The position numbers were made by a program, and so were the translations under genes. A stretch of DNA of 64,000 nucleotides from Rhabdothermincola sediminis (GTDB taxonomy: Bacteria; Actinomycetota; Acidimicrobiia; Acidimicrobiales; Acidimicrobilacustridaceae). The stretch covers positions 124,001-188,000 of the forward strand of contig NZ_JACFSZ010000004.1 in assembly GCF_014805525.1 (NCBI RefSeq), written 5' to 3'. Below the pieces are notes generated by a model. It searched no databases and had not been told where the DNA came from. It saw only the letters and a list, made by a program, of their open reading frames with translations. Positions 1-8,078 of this stretch are shown here, piece after piece. How positions within the stretch are numbered: the first letter of the stretch is position 1; every line of letters starts with the position of its first letter.

Positions 1-238
1 CGCGTACGCCAAGCGACCGCAGGTCCAGGAGCGGCTCACGACCCAGATCGCCGACGAGATCGAACGGACCCTCCAGCCGAAGGGAGTGCTGGTGGTCATC
101 GAAGCGGAGCATCTCTGCATGTCGATGCGCGGGGTACGAAAGCCAGGGGCCACGACGGTCACCTCCGCGGTGCGGGGGCTGTTCCGCGACAACACGGCCA
201 CGCGATTCGAGGCCATGCGCTTCATCGAGCGGGGCTGA
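1..238 (+). CDS. folE: GTP cyclohydrolase I, C-terminal part (cut by window edge)
   Basis: The reading frame enters at base 2 and stops with TGA at 236-238, giving the last 78 residues of GTP cyclohydrolase I, which makes 7,8-dihydroneopterin triphosphate from GTP, the first step of folate synthesis. The segment [15 protein letters not shown] is the family's hallmark; its Cys is one of the zinc ligands and the stretch supplies active-site residues. It ends in the usual FIERG-like tail. folP, folB and folK follow, so this opens a folate gene run. The N-terminal half and start lie outside the window. Confidence 0.95.
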   Translation, partial: AYAKRPQVQERLTTQIADEIERTLQPKGVLVVIEAEHLCMSMRGVRKPGATTVTSAVRGLFRDNTATRFEAMRFIERG

Positions 239-289
239 CGCCGGCGGCGAGCTCACCCTGGCCATCCGCTCCCGTTCTGGCAGGTCGCG

Positions 290-337
290 TTCTGGCAGGC
301 CGAACGCGTGCTGGAGCACGCGTTCGGCCTGCCAGAA
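290..337. repeat. Intergenic palindrome, copy 1 of 3
   Basis: Perfect inverted repeat: arms 290-312 and 315-337 (23 bp) around a 2-nt centre (gg). Core is GAACGCGTGCT. Copies 2 and 3 are at 11427-11478 and 24517-24568. It lies 51 nt after the folE stop, and an isolated extra half-arm (CGTTCTGGCAGGTCG) sits just upstream at 273-287. No T-tract follows either arm. Confidence 0.85.
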
Positions 338-376
338 GCGAACGCGATGGGGGAACGGGCGTGGCGGAGCGGTCGG

Positions 377-382
377 TAGTCT
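377..382 (+). promoter_or_regulatory. Probable -10 box (TAGTCT) of folP, leaderless
   Basis: TAGTCT ends 7 nt before the GTG start of folP. The spacing would place transcription start at or beside the start codon; the only purine-rich stretch (cggag) abuts the GTG and is too close to act as a normal ribosome site. Confidence 0.5.
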
Positions 383-389
383 CCCGGAG

Positions 390-1205
390 GTGACCGGCGA
401 GGAGCGTGTCCTGCCACTGGTGATGGGTGTGCTCAACGTGACCCCCGATTCGTTCAGCGACGGTGGGCGCTGGTGCGATCCGGACTCGGCCATCGCTCGC
501 GGCCTCGAGCTGGTGGCCGAGGGCGCGTCGGTGGTGGACGTCGGTGGGGAGTCCACCCGCCCCGGGGCGAGGCCGGTGGACGCGCCGGAAGAGATCCGCC
601 GGGTGGTCCCGGTGGTCGAGGCGCTGGCGCCCGTGGTGCGGGTCTCGATCGACACCCGCAAGGACGAGGTCGCCAGAGCGGCCGTGCGGGCAGGGGCGAC
701 GCTGATCAACGACGTCTCCGCCTCCCTGTGGAGGACCGCCGCCGAGCTGGGCACGGGGTGGGTCGCGATGCACATGCAAGGAAGCCCCGAGACGATGCAG
801 GAGGCCCCCACCTACACCGACGTGGTGGCCGAGGTCGCAACCTTCCTGGAGCAGCGCGCCGCGATGGCGGCGAGGGCAGGCGTGGAGGAGATCTGGCTCG
901 ATCCCGGCTTCGGCTTCGGTAAGACCATGGTGCACAACCTCTCGCTGCTCCGGCACCTCGACCGGATCGTCGCCATAGGGTTGCCGGTGCTCGTCGGCCT
1001 GTCCCGCAAGGCCACCATCGGCCGCCTGCATGCCGCATCCGACCGGGGCGAGGTGCCGACCGAGTCCACCGCGCCGGTTCCCACCGACGATCGCCTCGAG
1101 GGCTCCATCGCCCTCGGCGTGTGGGCGATGACCCAGGGGGCACGGATGATCCGGGCCCATGACGTGCTGGCCGCCGTGCACTCGGCGAAAGTCGTGGCAG
1201 CATGA
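390..1205 (+). CDS. folP: Dihydropteroate synthase
   Basis: Condenses p-aminobenzoate with 6-hydroxymethyl-7,8-dihydropterin diphosphate to 7,8-dihydropteroate; the sulfonamide target. The 271-residue protein shows MGVLNVTPDSFSDGG (residues 12-26), GGESTRPGA (52-60), SIDT, LINDVSA and DPGFGFGK, the pterin- and diphosphate-binding loops of a TIM-barrel DHPS. Length is normal. The GTG start is chosen because the homology begins almost at once and a -10 box lies 7 nt upstream. Its TGA overlaps the ATG of the next gene (ATGA), so the two are translationally coupled. Confidence 0.96.
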   Translation: MTGEERVLPLVMGVLNVTPDSFSDGGRWCDPDSAIARGLELVAEGASVVDVGGESTRPGARPVDAPEEIRRVVPVVEALAPVVRVSIDTRKDEVARAAVRAGATLINDVSASLWRTAAELGTGWVAMHMQGSPETMQEAPTYTDVVAEVATFLEQRAAMAARAGVEEIWLDPGFGFGKTMVHNLSLLRHLDRIVAIGLPVLVGLSRKATIGRLHAASDRGEVPTESTAPVPTDDRLEGSIALGVWAMTQGARMIRAHDVLAAVHSAKVVAA

Positions 1206-1711
1206 GAGGCGTGGCAACGAAGGGCAAGTGGGCCCAGGGCATCCGCCCTCGGAACTTCCACTGGATCATCAAGGACCGGCTCGCCGTGTGCGAGCGCCCC
1301 GGCGGTTACGGCGACAACCACCGGCGGGTGCGTCGGCAGGAGGAGATCATCTGGATCCGCGAGCAGTCCTTCACCACGGTGATCTCGCTGATCCCCGCGC
1401 CCCACAACCTGCACAACTACGACGAGCTCGGAGTGGCGTGGCGGCACCGGCCGTTCGCGGCGACCGACGACCCGCACGCGCTGCTCGCCAAGCTCTACCC
1501 GGAGCTCGAGGAGCTCATCGGCAGCAGCTCCAAGGTGCTGGTCCACCAGGAAGAGCTCGGTGACCGGGTGTGCGGTCTCGTCGCCGGGTTCCTGTTGTGG
1601 AACGGCCTGATCGACACCGGACCACGAGCCATCCAGGTGATTGAGCAGATCACCCAACGCCAGATGGGGCCGGTCGGTCGTGAGCTGGTCACCGTGGCGC
1701 TCGACCTCTAG
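1202..1711 (+). CDS. Phosphatase-fold protein lacking the catalytic cysteine
   Basis: Protein of 169 residues with the layout of a small dual-specificity/tyrosine phosphatase: an N-terminal FHWIIKDRLAVCERPGG strand-loop, a WIREQSFTTVISLIP core, and the P-loop region VLVHQEELGDRVCGL. In active enzymes this loop reads H-C-x5-R; here the Cys position is Gln (Q-EELGD-R), while His and Arg are kept. I infer a catalytically dead, possibly ligand-binding pseudophosphatase. Its start overlaps the folP stop and folB follows, so it belongs to the folate operon. Function unknown; a folate-pathway link is inferred from position only. Confidence 0.7.
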   Translation: MRGVATKGKWAQGIRPRNFHWIIKDRLAVCERPGGYGDNHRRVRRQEEIIWIREQSFTTVISLIPAPHNLHNYDELGVAWRHRPFAATDDPHALLAKLYPELEELIGSSSKVLVHQEELGDRVCGLVAGFLLWNGLIDTGPRAIQVIEQITQRQMGPVGRELVTVALDL

Positions 1712-1714
1712 CGT
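1709..1714 (+). promoter_or_regulatory. Probable -10 box (TAGCGT) of folB
   Basis: The hexamer overlaps the TAG stop of the upstream gene and ends 10 nt before the folB ATG. It suggests an internal promoter for folB-folK. Confidence 0.35.
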
Positions 1715-1724
1715 TCCCGCCGTC

Positions 1725-2144
1725 ATGGACATCTCCTCGAACCGCGGCGGTCGCAGTGGCGGGCGGCTGCCCGACACTCACCCGGTGCCGGACCGGATCG
1801 AGATCCGCGGGTTGCGAGCCCTTGGCGTGTGCGGGGTGCTCCCGGAGGAGCAGCAGCGCCCGCAACCCCTGGAGGTCGACTTGGTCATCGAGGCCGATCT
1901 CGCGGAGGCTGGGACCACCGACGACCTCGTCGACACGATCGACTACGCGGTGACGATCGAAGCGGTCGAGCGCGTGGTGGCGACGGAGCGGTTCCGGCTC
2001 CTCGAGCGGCTCGCGACCCGTCTCGCGGAGGTGGTGTTGGTCGACGAGCGAATCTCGGCGGTCGAGGTGGTGGTTCGCAAGCTCCGGCCACCGGTCGCGC
2101 ACCACGTCGACACCACCGGTGTGCGCATCGTGCGGGGCCGCTGA
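1725..2144 (+). CDS. folB: Dihydroneopterin aldolase
   Basis: Converts 7,8-dihydroneopterin to 6-hydroxymethyl-7,8-dihydropterin plus glycolaldehyde. The 139-residue protein has IEIRGLRALGVCGVLPEEQ (catalytic Glu region), the substrate loop DTIDYA and a C-terminal VVRKLRPP carrying the conserved Lys. The first ~25 residues (to about PVPDRIEIRG) are a nonconserved extension, so a start further in is possible; ATG 1725 is the first one after the upstream stop. Its TGA overlaps the folK ATG (TGATG). Confidence 0.92.
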   Translation: MDISSNRGGRSGGRLPDTHPVPDRIEIRGLRALGVCGVLPEEQQRPQPLEVDLVIEADLAEAGTTDDLVDTIDYAVTIEAVERVVATERFRLLERLATRLAEVVLVDERISAVEVVVRKLRPPVAHHVDTTGVRIVRGR

Positions 2145-2641
2145 TGCGCGTCTACCTGGGGCTCGGCTCGAACGTCGGTGACCGGTGGGCACACCTGCGG
2201 GATGCGGTGCACTCGCTGGAGGGGCTCGGTCCTGTGCGGGTCTCGAACGTCTATGAGACGGATCCGGTGGGTGGCCCTTCCGGTCAAGGTCCCTACCTGA
2301 ACCTGGTCGTGGAGCTCGACACCGACGCCTCTGCCCGAGAACTGCTCGGGATCTGCCATCGCCTCGAGTCCGCTGCCGGCCGGGTGCGCCACGAGCGGTG
2401 GGGTCCGCGCACCCTCGACGTCGACATCCTCTGGATGGAGGCCGGTCCGGTCGACGAGCCCGACCTTCAGGTCCCGCACCCGAGGATGTCCGAGCGACGG
2501 TTCGTCATGGCACCGTTGGCCGAGCTGGCGCCCGATCTGGTCCCCCCCGACTGGCAGGACCGGGCCGAGGGTCGGGTCAGCGTGGCTGGTTCGCTCTGGC
2601 CGTCCCGCGGTGCTGGCGCCGCTCCAGGATCGCCACGGTGA
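2144..2641 (+). CDS. folK: 2-amino-4-hydroxy-6-hydroxymethyldihydropteridine diphosphokinase
   Basis: HPPK transfers diphosphate from ATP to hydroxymethyl-dihydropterin, feeding FolP. The 165-residue protein has GLGSNVGD at the N terminus, YETDPVGG, GPYLNLV, the signature RWGPRTLDVDIL and PHPRMSERRFVMAPLAEL. The ATG overlaps the folB stop by one base. The last 65 bp overlap, tail to tail, the end of the antiporter gene on the other strand, so the C-terminal ~20 residues are probably poorly conserved. Confidence 0.95.
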   Translation: MRVYLGLGSNVGDRWAHLRDAVHSLEGLGPVRVSNVYETDPVGGPSGQGPYLNLVVELDTDASARELLGICHRLESAAGRVRHERWGPRTLDVDILWMEAGPVDEPDLQVPHPRMSERRFVMAPLAELAPDLVPPDWQDRAEGRVSVAGSLWPSRGAGAAPGSPR

Positions 2642-3806
2642 CGGGGTCAGCGACGCGGGTGACGAGCGGGCCCGCCACGGCCAGGATCAGAACGTAGGCG
2701 GCGGCGAGCGAACCGAGGTCCGTGGTCAATCCCGCCGACACGGCCAAGCCGGCGATGATGATCGAGAACTCACCGCGGGCGATCAGGGCGGTGCCGGCGC
2801 GCACCCGCCCTCGGGTGGCGATGCCCGCCTGCCGAGCGCTCCACCAGCCCGTGTACACCTTCGTCACCGCGGTGACCAATGCCAGCCCGGCGGCCGCAGG
2901 GAGCACGGTCACGATCGACGCGGGATCGATCTGGAAGGTGAAGAAGACGAAGAACACGGCAGCGAACACGTCGCGTACCGGCGACAGGATGTTGGCCGCG
3001 TTGCGGGCAGCTTCACCTCCGATCGCGATGCCCACGAGGAAGGCTCCCACGCCTGCGGAGATCTCCAGACGGTCGGCCAGCCCCGCGATGAGCAGCGCCA
3101 GCCCGAGGATGCTGAAGAGCAGCACCTCGTCGGAGCGGCTGAACAGCACCCTGCTGATCAGGTCGCTGTAGCGGAACGCCACCACGAGGGCGACGGCCAC
3201 CGCCACCACCGCGATCGCCAGCGAGGCAGTGAGCGATGTCACGGTGCCGCCGATGACCAGCGTGGCGATGAGCGGGAGGTAGATCGCCATGCCGAGATCC
3301 TCGATGACCAGGATCGAGAGGATCGTCGGCGTCTCTCGGTTGCCGAGCCGACCCAGATCACCGAGCGTCTTGGCGATCACCGTCGAGGACGAGATGTAGG
3401 TCACGCCGCCCAGGAACAGTGCTTCGGTCACCGACCAGCCGAACCACAGCCCTGCGAGCACGCCCGGGACGAAGTTCAAGGCCGCGTCGAGGACACCGGA
3501 TCGTCCGTGCGCCCGGATGTTCTCGAGGAGCTCGTCACCCGTGTACTCGAGACCGAGGAGCAGAAGCAGCATCACCACCCCGATCTCGGCTCCGACCGCG
3601 ATGAAATCGTCGACCGCGCTCAGGGAGACGACGCCGCCGTTGCCGATCGCCAGACCAGCGAGGAGGTAGAGGGGAATCGCAGAGATGTCGAGGCGGGTGG
3701 CCACCCGTGCCAGGACGGCGACGCCGACGAAGACGGCGCCGAGTTCGAGGAGAACGACCGCGTTGTCCTCGGTCGCTGACGCGAGGAGGGCAGCCGGAGC
3801 GGTCAC
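2577..3806 (-). CDS. khtU: CPA2-family K+/H+ (cation/proton) antiporter, KhtU-like
   Basis: Integral membrane protein of 409 residues with about 12 hydrophobic segments, beginning with a segment at residues ~17-33 and containing the CPA2 core (LYLLAGLAIG; LLLLLGLEYT; GVTYISSSTVIAKTLGDLG; SAGVGAFLVGIAIGG; ALIARGEFSIIIAG). It lacks the C-terminal TrkA-N/Rossmann domain of KefB/KefC; instead a separate TrkA-C protein is encoded immediately upstream with a 4-bp overlap, exactly the KhtT-KhtU arrangement of Bacillus subtilis. Expected role: potassium (or other monovalent cation) efflux in exchange for protons, in the cytoplasmic membrane. Ion specificity is inferred. Confidence 0.85.
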   Translation of the reverse strand: MTAPAALLASATEDNAVVLLELGAVFVGVAVLARVATRLDISAIPLYLLAGLAIGNGGVVSLSAVDDFIAVGAEIGVVMLLLLLGLEYTGDELLENIRAHGRSGVLDAALNFVPGVLAGLWFGWSVTEALFLGGVTYISSSTVIAKTLGDLGRLGNRETPTILSILVIEDLGMAIYLPLIATLVIGGTVTSLTASLAIAVVAVAVALVVAFRYSDLISRVLFSRSDEVLLFSILGLALLIAGLADRLEISAGVGAFLVGIAIGGEAARNAANILSPVRDVFAAVFFVFFTFQIDPASIVTVLPAAAGLALVTAVTKVYTGWWSARQAGIATRGRVRAGTALIARGEFSIIIAGLAVSAGLTTDLGSLAAAYVLILAVAGPLVTRVADPVTVAILERRQHRGTARANQPR

Positions 3807-4279
3807 GAGCCGAGCAATCGCGCCGCTTCGGCGAGACCCTCCGCGGTTCCCACGATCACCACGGTGTCGTTCGGCCGGAGCTCGTCATCAGGCCCCGGCG
3901 AGGGGATGGCCTCGTCACCACGGATGATGGCGATGATCGAGGCGCCGGTGCGTTGACGCATCTCGGTGGAGCCGATCGTTCGAGGCTCGAAGCCCGGAGC
4001 GAGTGGCAGCCAGTCGATGGCCAGACCCTCGACCTCGCTCACGAGCGACGTGAGCTGCTCGTTGATGCGCGAGCCACCGAGCAGTTCGCCGAGCGTGCGA
4101 CTCTCGTCGACGGAGAGCTCGACCCTCGATCGCACCGCGTCCGGATCGTCCCGGTCGTAGATGATGAGCTCCCGCCGGCCTGAGTGGCGGGTGATGACCC
4201 CGACCCGTTGGCCGCCGAGGCACTCGAAGTCGTAGCGGATGCCCACACCGGGCAGGCGGGTCTCGTTGACGTCGGTCAT
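3803..4279 (-). CDS. khtT: KhtT-like regulatory subunit with TrkA-C (RCK-C) domain
   Basis: Cytosolic protein of 158 residues. The N-terminal ~70 residues (ETRLPGVGIRYDFECLGGQRVGVI...SGRRELIIYD) match the KhtT N-domain; residues ~75-158 form a TrkA-C domain (RTIGSTEMRQRTGASIIAIIRGDE ... NDTVVIVGTAEGL, read in short pieces). In B. subtilis KhtT gates KhtU and binds cyclic di-AMP; whether this one does is an inference, strengthened by a disA gene in this window. First gene of a two-gene operon with the antiporter; divergent from the DUF2520 gene 32 bp away. Confidence 0.85.
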   Translation of the reverse strand: MTDVNETRLPGVGIRYDFECLGGQRVGVITRHSGRRELIIYDRDDPDAVRSRVELSVDESRTLGELLGGSRINEQLTSLVSEVEGLAIDWLPLAPGFEPRTIGSTEMRQRTGASIIAIIRGDEAIPSPGPDDELRPNDTVVIVGTAEGLAEAARLLGS

Positions 4280-4299
4280 GCTCCATTCTGACCGACCGC

Positions 4300-4305
4300 T
4301 ATGGT
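4300..4305 (+). promoter_or_regulatory. Probable -10 box (TATGGT) of the DUF2520 gene
   Basis: Ends 6 nt before the GTG start at 4312, consistent with a leaderless mRNA; the divergent khtT start is only 20 bp on the other side. Confidence 0.45.
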
Positions 4306-4311
4306 CCGATC

Positions 4312-5037
4312 GTGCCCAGCCTCCGCGTCATTGGTCCGGGTCGAGCCGGGGGGAGCCTGCGCGCCGCGCTGGTCGGCGTGGGCTGGCGCGACGTTGGCGC
4401 GCTGGGTCGGTCCGACGATCTCTCGGATGCTGCACAGGACGTCGACCTGCTCGTGATCGCGACCCCGGACGCGACCGTGGCCCAGGTGGCCGCCGAGGTC
4501 CGGCCGAGTGCCGGCGCGGCCGTGTGCCACCTCGCGGGCTCGCTGGGTCTGGAGGTCCTCGCGCCCCATTCTCGCCGGGCGGCGCTGCACCCGCTGGTGG
4601 CGATGCCGAACGCCGAGGTCGGCGCGGCGCGGCTGCGTTCCGGGGCCTGGTTCGCGATCGCTGGCGACCCGATCGTCGAACAGGTCGTGGCCGATCTGGG
4701 CGGCCGTTCCTTCCGGGTGGCCGACGAGCACCGCAGCGCCTACCACGCGGCCGCGGTGATCGCGTCGAACCACCTCGTTGCGCTGCTCGGGCAGGCGGAG
4801 CGGGTGGCGCGGCTCGCGGGTGTACCGCTCGAGGCGTACCTCGACCTCGTTCGCATCACCGTCGAAAACGTGGCCGAGCTCGGCCCTGCAGCCGCCCTGA
4901 CCGGCCCCGCGGCGCGAGGCGACTGGGACACCATCCACCGGCACCTGGCGGCGCTCCCCGAGGACGAGCGGGAGACCTACGAAGTGATGGTGAGAGCCGT
5001 GCGCCGACTGGTCGACGACCCCGGTGCCGGTGGCTGA
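4312..5037 (+). CDS. Rossmann-like + DUF2520 protein (candidate ketopantoate reductase-type enzyme)
   Basis: Protein of 241 residues. N-terminal Rossmann fold with LRVIGPGRAGGSLRAAL (nucleotide-binding loop G-x-G-x-x-G variant) and LLVIATPDATV; the C-terminal half is an all-helical dimerisation domain (AAAVIASNHLVALLGQAERVARLAGV), like 6-phosphogluconate/ketopantoate dehydrogenase folds. The DUF2520 family sits next to panC in many actinobacteria (Rv3603c in M. tuberculosis), so a role in pantoate synthesis is plausible but unproven. GTG start chosen from the -10 spacing and immediate start of the Rossmann strand. Confidence 0.8.
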   Translation: MPSLRVIGPGRAGGSLRAALVGVGWRDVGALGRSDDLSDAAQDVDLLVIATPDATVAQVAAEVRPSAGAAVCHLAGSLGLEVLAPHSRRAALHPLVAMPNAEVGAARLRSGAWFAIAGDPIVEQVVADLGGRSFRVADEHRSAYHAAAVIASNHLVALLGQAERVARLAGVPLEAYLDLVRITVENVAELGPAAALTGPAARGDWDTIHRHLAALPEDERETYEVMVRAVRRLVDDPGAGG

Positions 5038-5086
5038 CCGGTCTCCTCGTTTCAGTCGCTCGGTCACCCTGTGACACGCTTCGCGC

Positions 5087-5944
5087 GTGGAGGTTCACGA
5101 GACCATCGCCTCGATCCGCCAGTCGCTCCTCGAGCAGCACCAGGCCGGGCGCAGCGTCGGGTTCGTGCCGACGATGGGGTACCTGCACGACGGGCACCTG
5201 TCACTCATGGCCCGCTCGCGAGCGGAGTGCGACGTGACCGTGGTGAGCATCTTCGTGAACCCACTCCAGTTCGCCCCGAACGAGGATCTGAGCACCTATC
5301 CACGTGACCTCGATCGGGATCTCGCCAGCTGCCGGACCATCGGGGTCGACGCGGTGTTCGCACCTGATGTCAACGAGATGTACCCGGAGCAGATGCTCAC
5401 GTCGGTCTCGGTGGCCGAGCTCGGCTCGACGATGGAGGGTGCTGCCCGCCCGGCGCACTTCACCGGTGTGGCGACGGTGGTCACCAAGCTGTTCAACATC
5501 GTCGGGCCGTGCCGCGCCTACTTCGGGGAGAAGGACTACCAGCAGCTCGCCATCGTCCGGAAGATGGCCCGTGACCTGGACCAGCCGGTCACGGTGGTGG
5601 GGTGCCCGATCGTGCGTGAACCTGACGGGCTGGCGATGTCGAGCCGCAACGTCTACCTCGATGAGGACGAGCGCGCCGCCGCCCCGGTGCTGCACCGTGC
5701 GCTGCAGGCGGGAGCTGCGACCATCCTCGCCGGTGAACGCAGCGCGCCTGCCGTTCGCCATCTGATGGCCGGCATCGTGGAGGCCGAGCCGCTGGCGCAG
5801 CTGGACTACGCCGAGGTGGTCGACGCGGCCACCCTGCGACCGGTCGACCCGCTGGCGGGACCGGTGCGCCTGCTCGTGGCCGCCCGGTTTGGCAGGACGC
5901 GCCTGTTGGATAATCTTGGGGTCGAGGTCCCCGCCAGGGGGTGA
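5087..5944 (+). CDS. panC: Pantothenate synthetase
   Basis: ATP-dependent condensation of pantoate and beta-alanine to pantothenate. The 285-residue protein has the nucleotidyltransferase motifs [15 protein letters not shown] (HIGH-type), [30 protein letters not shown] and MSSRNVYL. Length is typical. GTG start at 5087 ([11 protein letters not shown]) fits the family N terminus. panD follows 49 bp downstream and supplies beta-alanine. panB is not in the window. Confidence 0.97.
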   Translation: MEVHETIASIRQSLLEQHQAGRSVGFVPTMGYLHDGHLSLMARSRAECDVTVVSIFVNPLQFAPNEDLSTYPRDLDRDLASCRTIGVDAVFAPDVNEMYPEQMLTSVSVAELGSTMEGAARPAHFTGVATVVTKLFNIVGPCRAYFGEKDYQQLAIVRKMARDLDQPVTVVGCPIVREPDGLAMSSRNVYLDEDERAAAPVLHRALQAGAATILAGERSAPAVRHLMAGIVEAEPLAQLDYAEVVDAATLRPVDPLAGPVRLLVAARFGRTRLLDNLGVEVPARG

Positions 5945-5993
5945 GCCCACGCACGGCGACTGCTTCGCAGCGCCAAGCCAACAGGGAGTCCAG

Positions 5994-6422
5994 ATGCGCA
6001 GGCGCATGATGAAGTCGAAGATCCACCGAGCGCGGGTCAGCGACGCCAACCTCCACTACGTCGGGTCCATCACGCTCGACACCGAGCTCATGGCCCTGGC
6101 AGACATCCGGGAGTGGGAACAGGTGCAGGTGGTCGACATCGACAACGGCGCCCGGTTCGAGACCTACGCCATCCCCGGTGGGCCTGGTGACGTGTGCCTG
6201 AACGGCGCAGCGGCCCGGCTGGTGCAGCCTGGTGACCGGGTCATCATCATCACCTATGCGGATTACGACGAGGTGGAGCTGGAGCACTTCGCCCCGAAGG
6301 TCGTGCACGTCGATGCCGCCAACCGGCCGGTCGACGAAGTGACGGCCAAGGCCTTGGCCGCCGGTGAAGGTCCCGGGCCCGTGCGCTACCAGGAGATCCC
6401 CGCCGAGCTCGTCTCGCCCTGA
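5994..6422 (+). CDS. panD: Aspartate 1-decarboxylase proenzyme
   Basis: Makes beta-alanine from L-aspartate. The 142-residue proenzyme self-cleaves at Gly24-Ser25 (YVGSIT) to form the pyruvoyl group; starting at ATG 5994 puts the serine at exactly position 25 as in E. coli, and AGGGAG lies 5 nt upstream, which decides the start over the longer open frame from 5889. Also conserved: N-terminal [12 protein letters not shown]54-type region and NGAAARLV. It sits between panC and nadB; aspartate is the shared substrate of PanD and NadB. Confidence 0.96.
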   Translation: MRRRMMKSKIHRARVSDANLHYVGSITLDTELMALADIREWEQVQVVDIDNGARFETYAIPGGPGDVCLNGAAARLVQPGDRVIIITYADYDEVELEHFAPKVVHVDAANRPVDEVTAKALAAGEGPGPVRYQEIPAELVSP

Positions 6423-6452
6423 TCCGTCTCTCGCCTCCCCCGGGACCCACCC

Positions 6453-8078
6453 ATGACGACCGAGCCGCTCGATTTGCTCGTGCTCGGCAGCGGAGTGGCG
6501 GGACTCTCCGCCGCGGTCCGCGCCGCGGAGATCCACGGGATGCGCGTGGGTGTGCTCACGAAAGGCGAGCTGCACCAGGCCACCACTCGCTGGGCGCAGG
6601 GCGGGGTGGCGGCGGTCCTCCACGACGATCCCGATTCCACCGACCTGCATCTCGCCGACACCCTGGCCGCGGGTGCCGGACTCTGCGATGCCGACGCGGT
6701 GAGGGTGCTGGTCGACGAAGGTCCGGGGCGGGTCCACGAGCTGATCGCGCTCGGTGCCATGTTCGACCGGGACGAGCACGGCCGGCTGGAGCTCGCACGT
6801 GAGGGCGGTCACAGCCTGCCTCGCGTGGTGCACGCCGGTGGAGCGGCGACGGGTGCCGAGATCGAGCGGGCCTTGGTCGACGCCGTGCACCGCACCGCTG
6901 CCGTCCTCCACGAGAACACCTTCGCCCTCGAGTTGCTGGTCGACGGCGGCCGGTGCGTGGGCATCGAGGCCCTCGGCCCCGACGGCGGGCGGTACCAGGT
7001 GAGGGCGAGCAACGTACTGCTCGCCACCGGAGGCGCGGGGCAACTGTTCGCCGTCACCACCAATCCGCTCGAGGCGACCGGCGACGGCATCGCCATGGCA
7101 CTGCGAGCCGGGGTGGCGGTGGCCGACATCGAGTTCGTGCAGTTCCACCCGACGGCGCTGCACCACCCGAGCATGCCGCGCCCGCTCCTGTCGGAGGCGT
7201 TGCGCGGGCACGGTGCGGTGCTGCGCGACGCCAACGGCGAGCGCTTCGTCGACGAGCTGTTGCCGCGTGACGAGGTCTCCCGGGCGGAGACGACCCGCAT
7301 GCTCGAGCAGGGTGTCGATCACCTGTGGCTCGACGCGACCGGCCTCGAGGACTTCGAGCTGCGATTCCCGACCATCGCCGCGGATCTCCGTGCCGCCGGC
7401 CTCGATCCGGCCAGGGACTGGTTACCGATCGCCCCGGCCGCGCACTACCTGTGCGGCGGGGTCGTCACCGATCTCGACGGAGCGTCGTCGCTGGGCGGGT
7501 TGTGGGCTGCGGGTGAAGTCGCCTGTAGCGGTGTGCACGGTGCGAACCGGCTCGCCAGCAACTCGCTCCTCGAGGGAATGGTGTTCGCGTTCCGGGTGGT
7601 CGAGGCGATCGAGCGGGGCAAGCTCGAGGCTGAGGCCACCGGTGCCATGCGGGCGGTGCTCGACGGGGATGGGGCACCTGGGGTGATCCGCGGCCGTCCC
7701 GTCGACGAGCCGAGCGTCGACGCGGCCGGTGGAGACGCGACGGAGCTGATCGAACCAGCCGGGGTGGCTCGGCTTCGGGACCGGCTCCAGCGGCGCATGA
7801 CCGAGCTCGCAGGCGTGATCCGCACCGGCTCGTCCTTGCAGGCGGCGATGAAGGAGGCAACCGCGGCCGCGGCTGCCGTGCCGTGGCCCGCGGGCTCGCC
7901 GGCGGCGGCTGAGTTGCGGAACCTCGCCCGCCTCGCGCACGCCATGTCGTTCGCGGCGATGGTCCGTGAGGAGAGCCGGGGGGCTCACACCCGCCAGGAC
8001 TTCCCCGACCGGGACGACCAGCGGTTCCGCTCGAGGCTCGTCCTCAGGCCGCCGGTGAGCCAGGCTGGTGCAGCATGA
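6453..8078 (+). CDS. nadB: L-aspartate oxidase
   Basis: FAD enzyme that oxidises L-aspartate to iminoaspartate for NAD synthesis. The 541-residue protein has the dinucleotide-binding GSGVAGLSAA at residues ~12-21, TRWAQGGVAAVL, GG(H)SLPRVVHAGGAATG, VQFHPTAL, ELLPRDEVSRA and the C-terminal helical region of the succinate-dehydrogenase flavoprotein superfamily. Its TGA overlaps the ATG of nadC by 4 bp. The partner nadA (quinolinate synthase), often adjacent, is absent from this window and must be elsewhere if the pathway works. Confidence 0.96.
   Translation: MTTEPLDLLVLGSGVAGLSAAVRAAEIHGMRVGVLTKGELHQATTRWAQGGVAAVLHDDPDSTDLHLADTLAAGAGLCDADAVRVLVDEGPGRVHELIALGAMFDRDEHGRLELAREGGHSLPRVVHAGGAATGAEIERALVDAVHRTAAVLHENTFALELLVDGGRCVGIEALGPDGGRYQVRASNVLLATGGAGQLFAVTTNPLEATGDGIAMALRAGVAVADIEFVQFHPTALHHPSMPRPLLSEALRGHGAVLRDANGERFVDELLPRDEVSRAETTRMLEQGVDHLWLDATGLEDFELRFPTIAADLRAAGLDPARDWLPIAPAAHYLCGGVVTDLDGASSLGGLWAAGEVACSGVHGANRLASNSLLEGMVFAFRVVEAIERGKLEAEATGAMRAVLDGDGAPGVIRGRPVDEPSVDAAGGDATELIEPAGVARLRDRLQRRMTELAGVIRTGSSLQAAMKEATAAAAAVPWPAGSPAAAELRNLARLAHAMSFAAMVREESRGAHTRQDFPDRDDQRFRSRLVLRPPVSQAGAA

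Noticed and set aside
222-1217. 331-codon open frame on the minus strand opposite folP
   Set aside because: High-GC antisense shadow: folP motifs on the plus strand are complete, and the antisense product is low-complexity His/Gly/Arg sequence. Many similar shadows across the window were ignored (e.g. 12838-14535, 5589-7322, 26675-28192).
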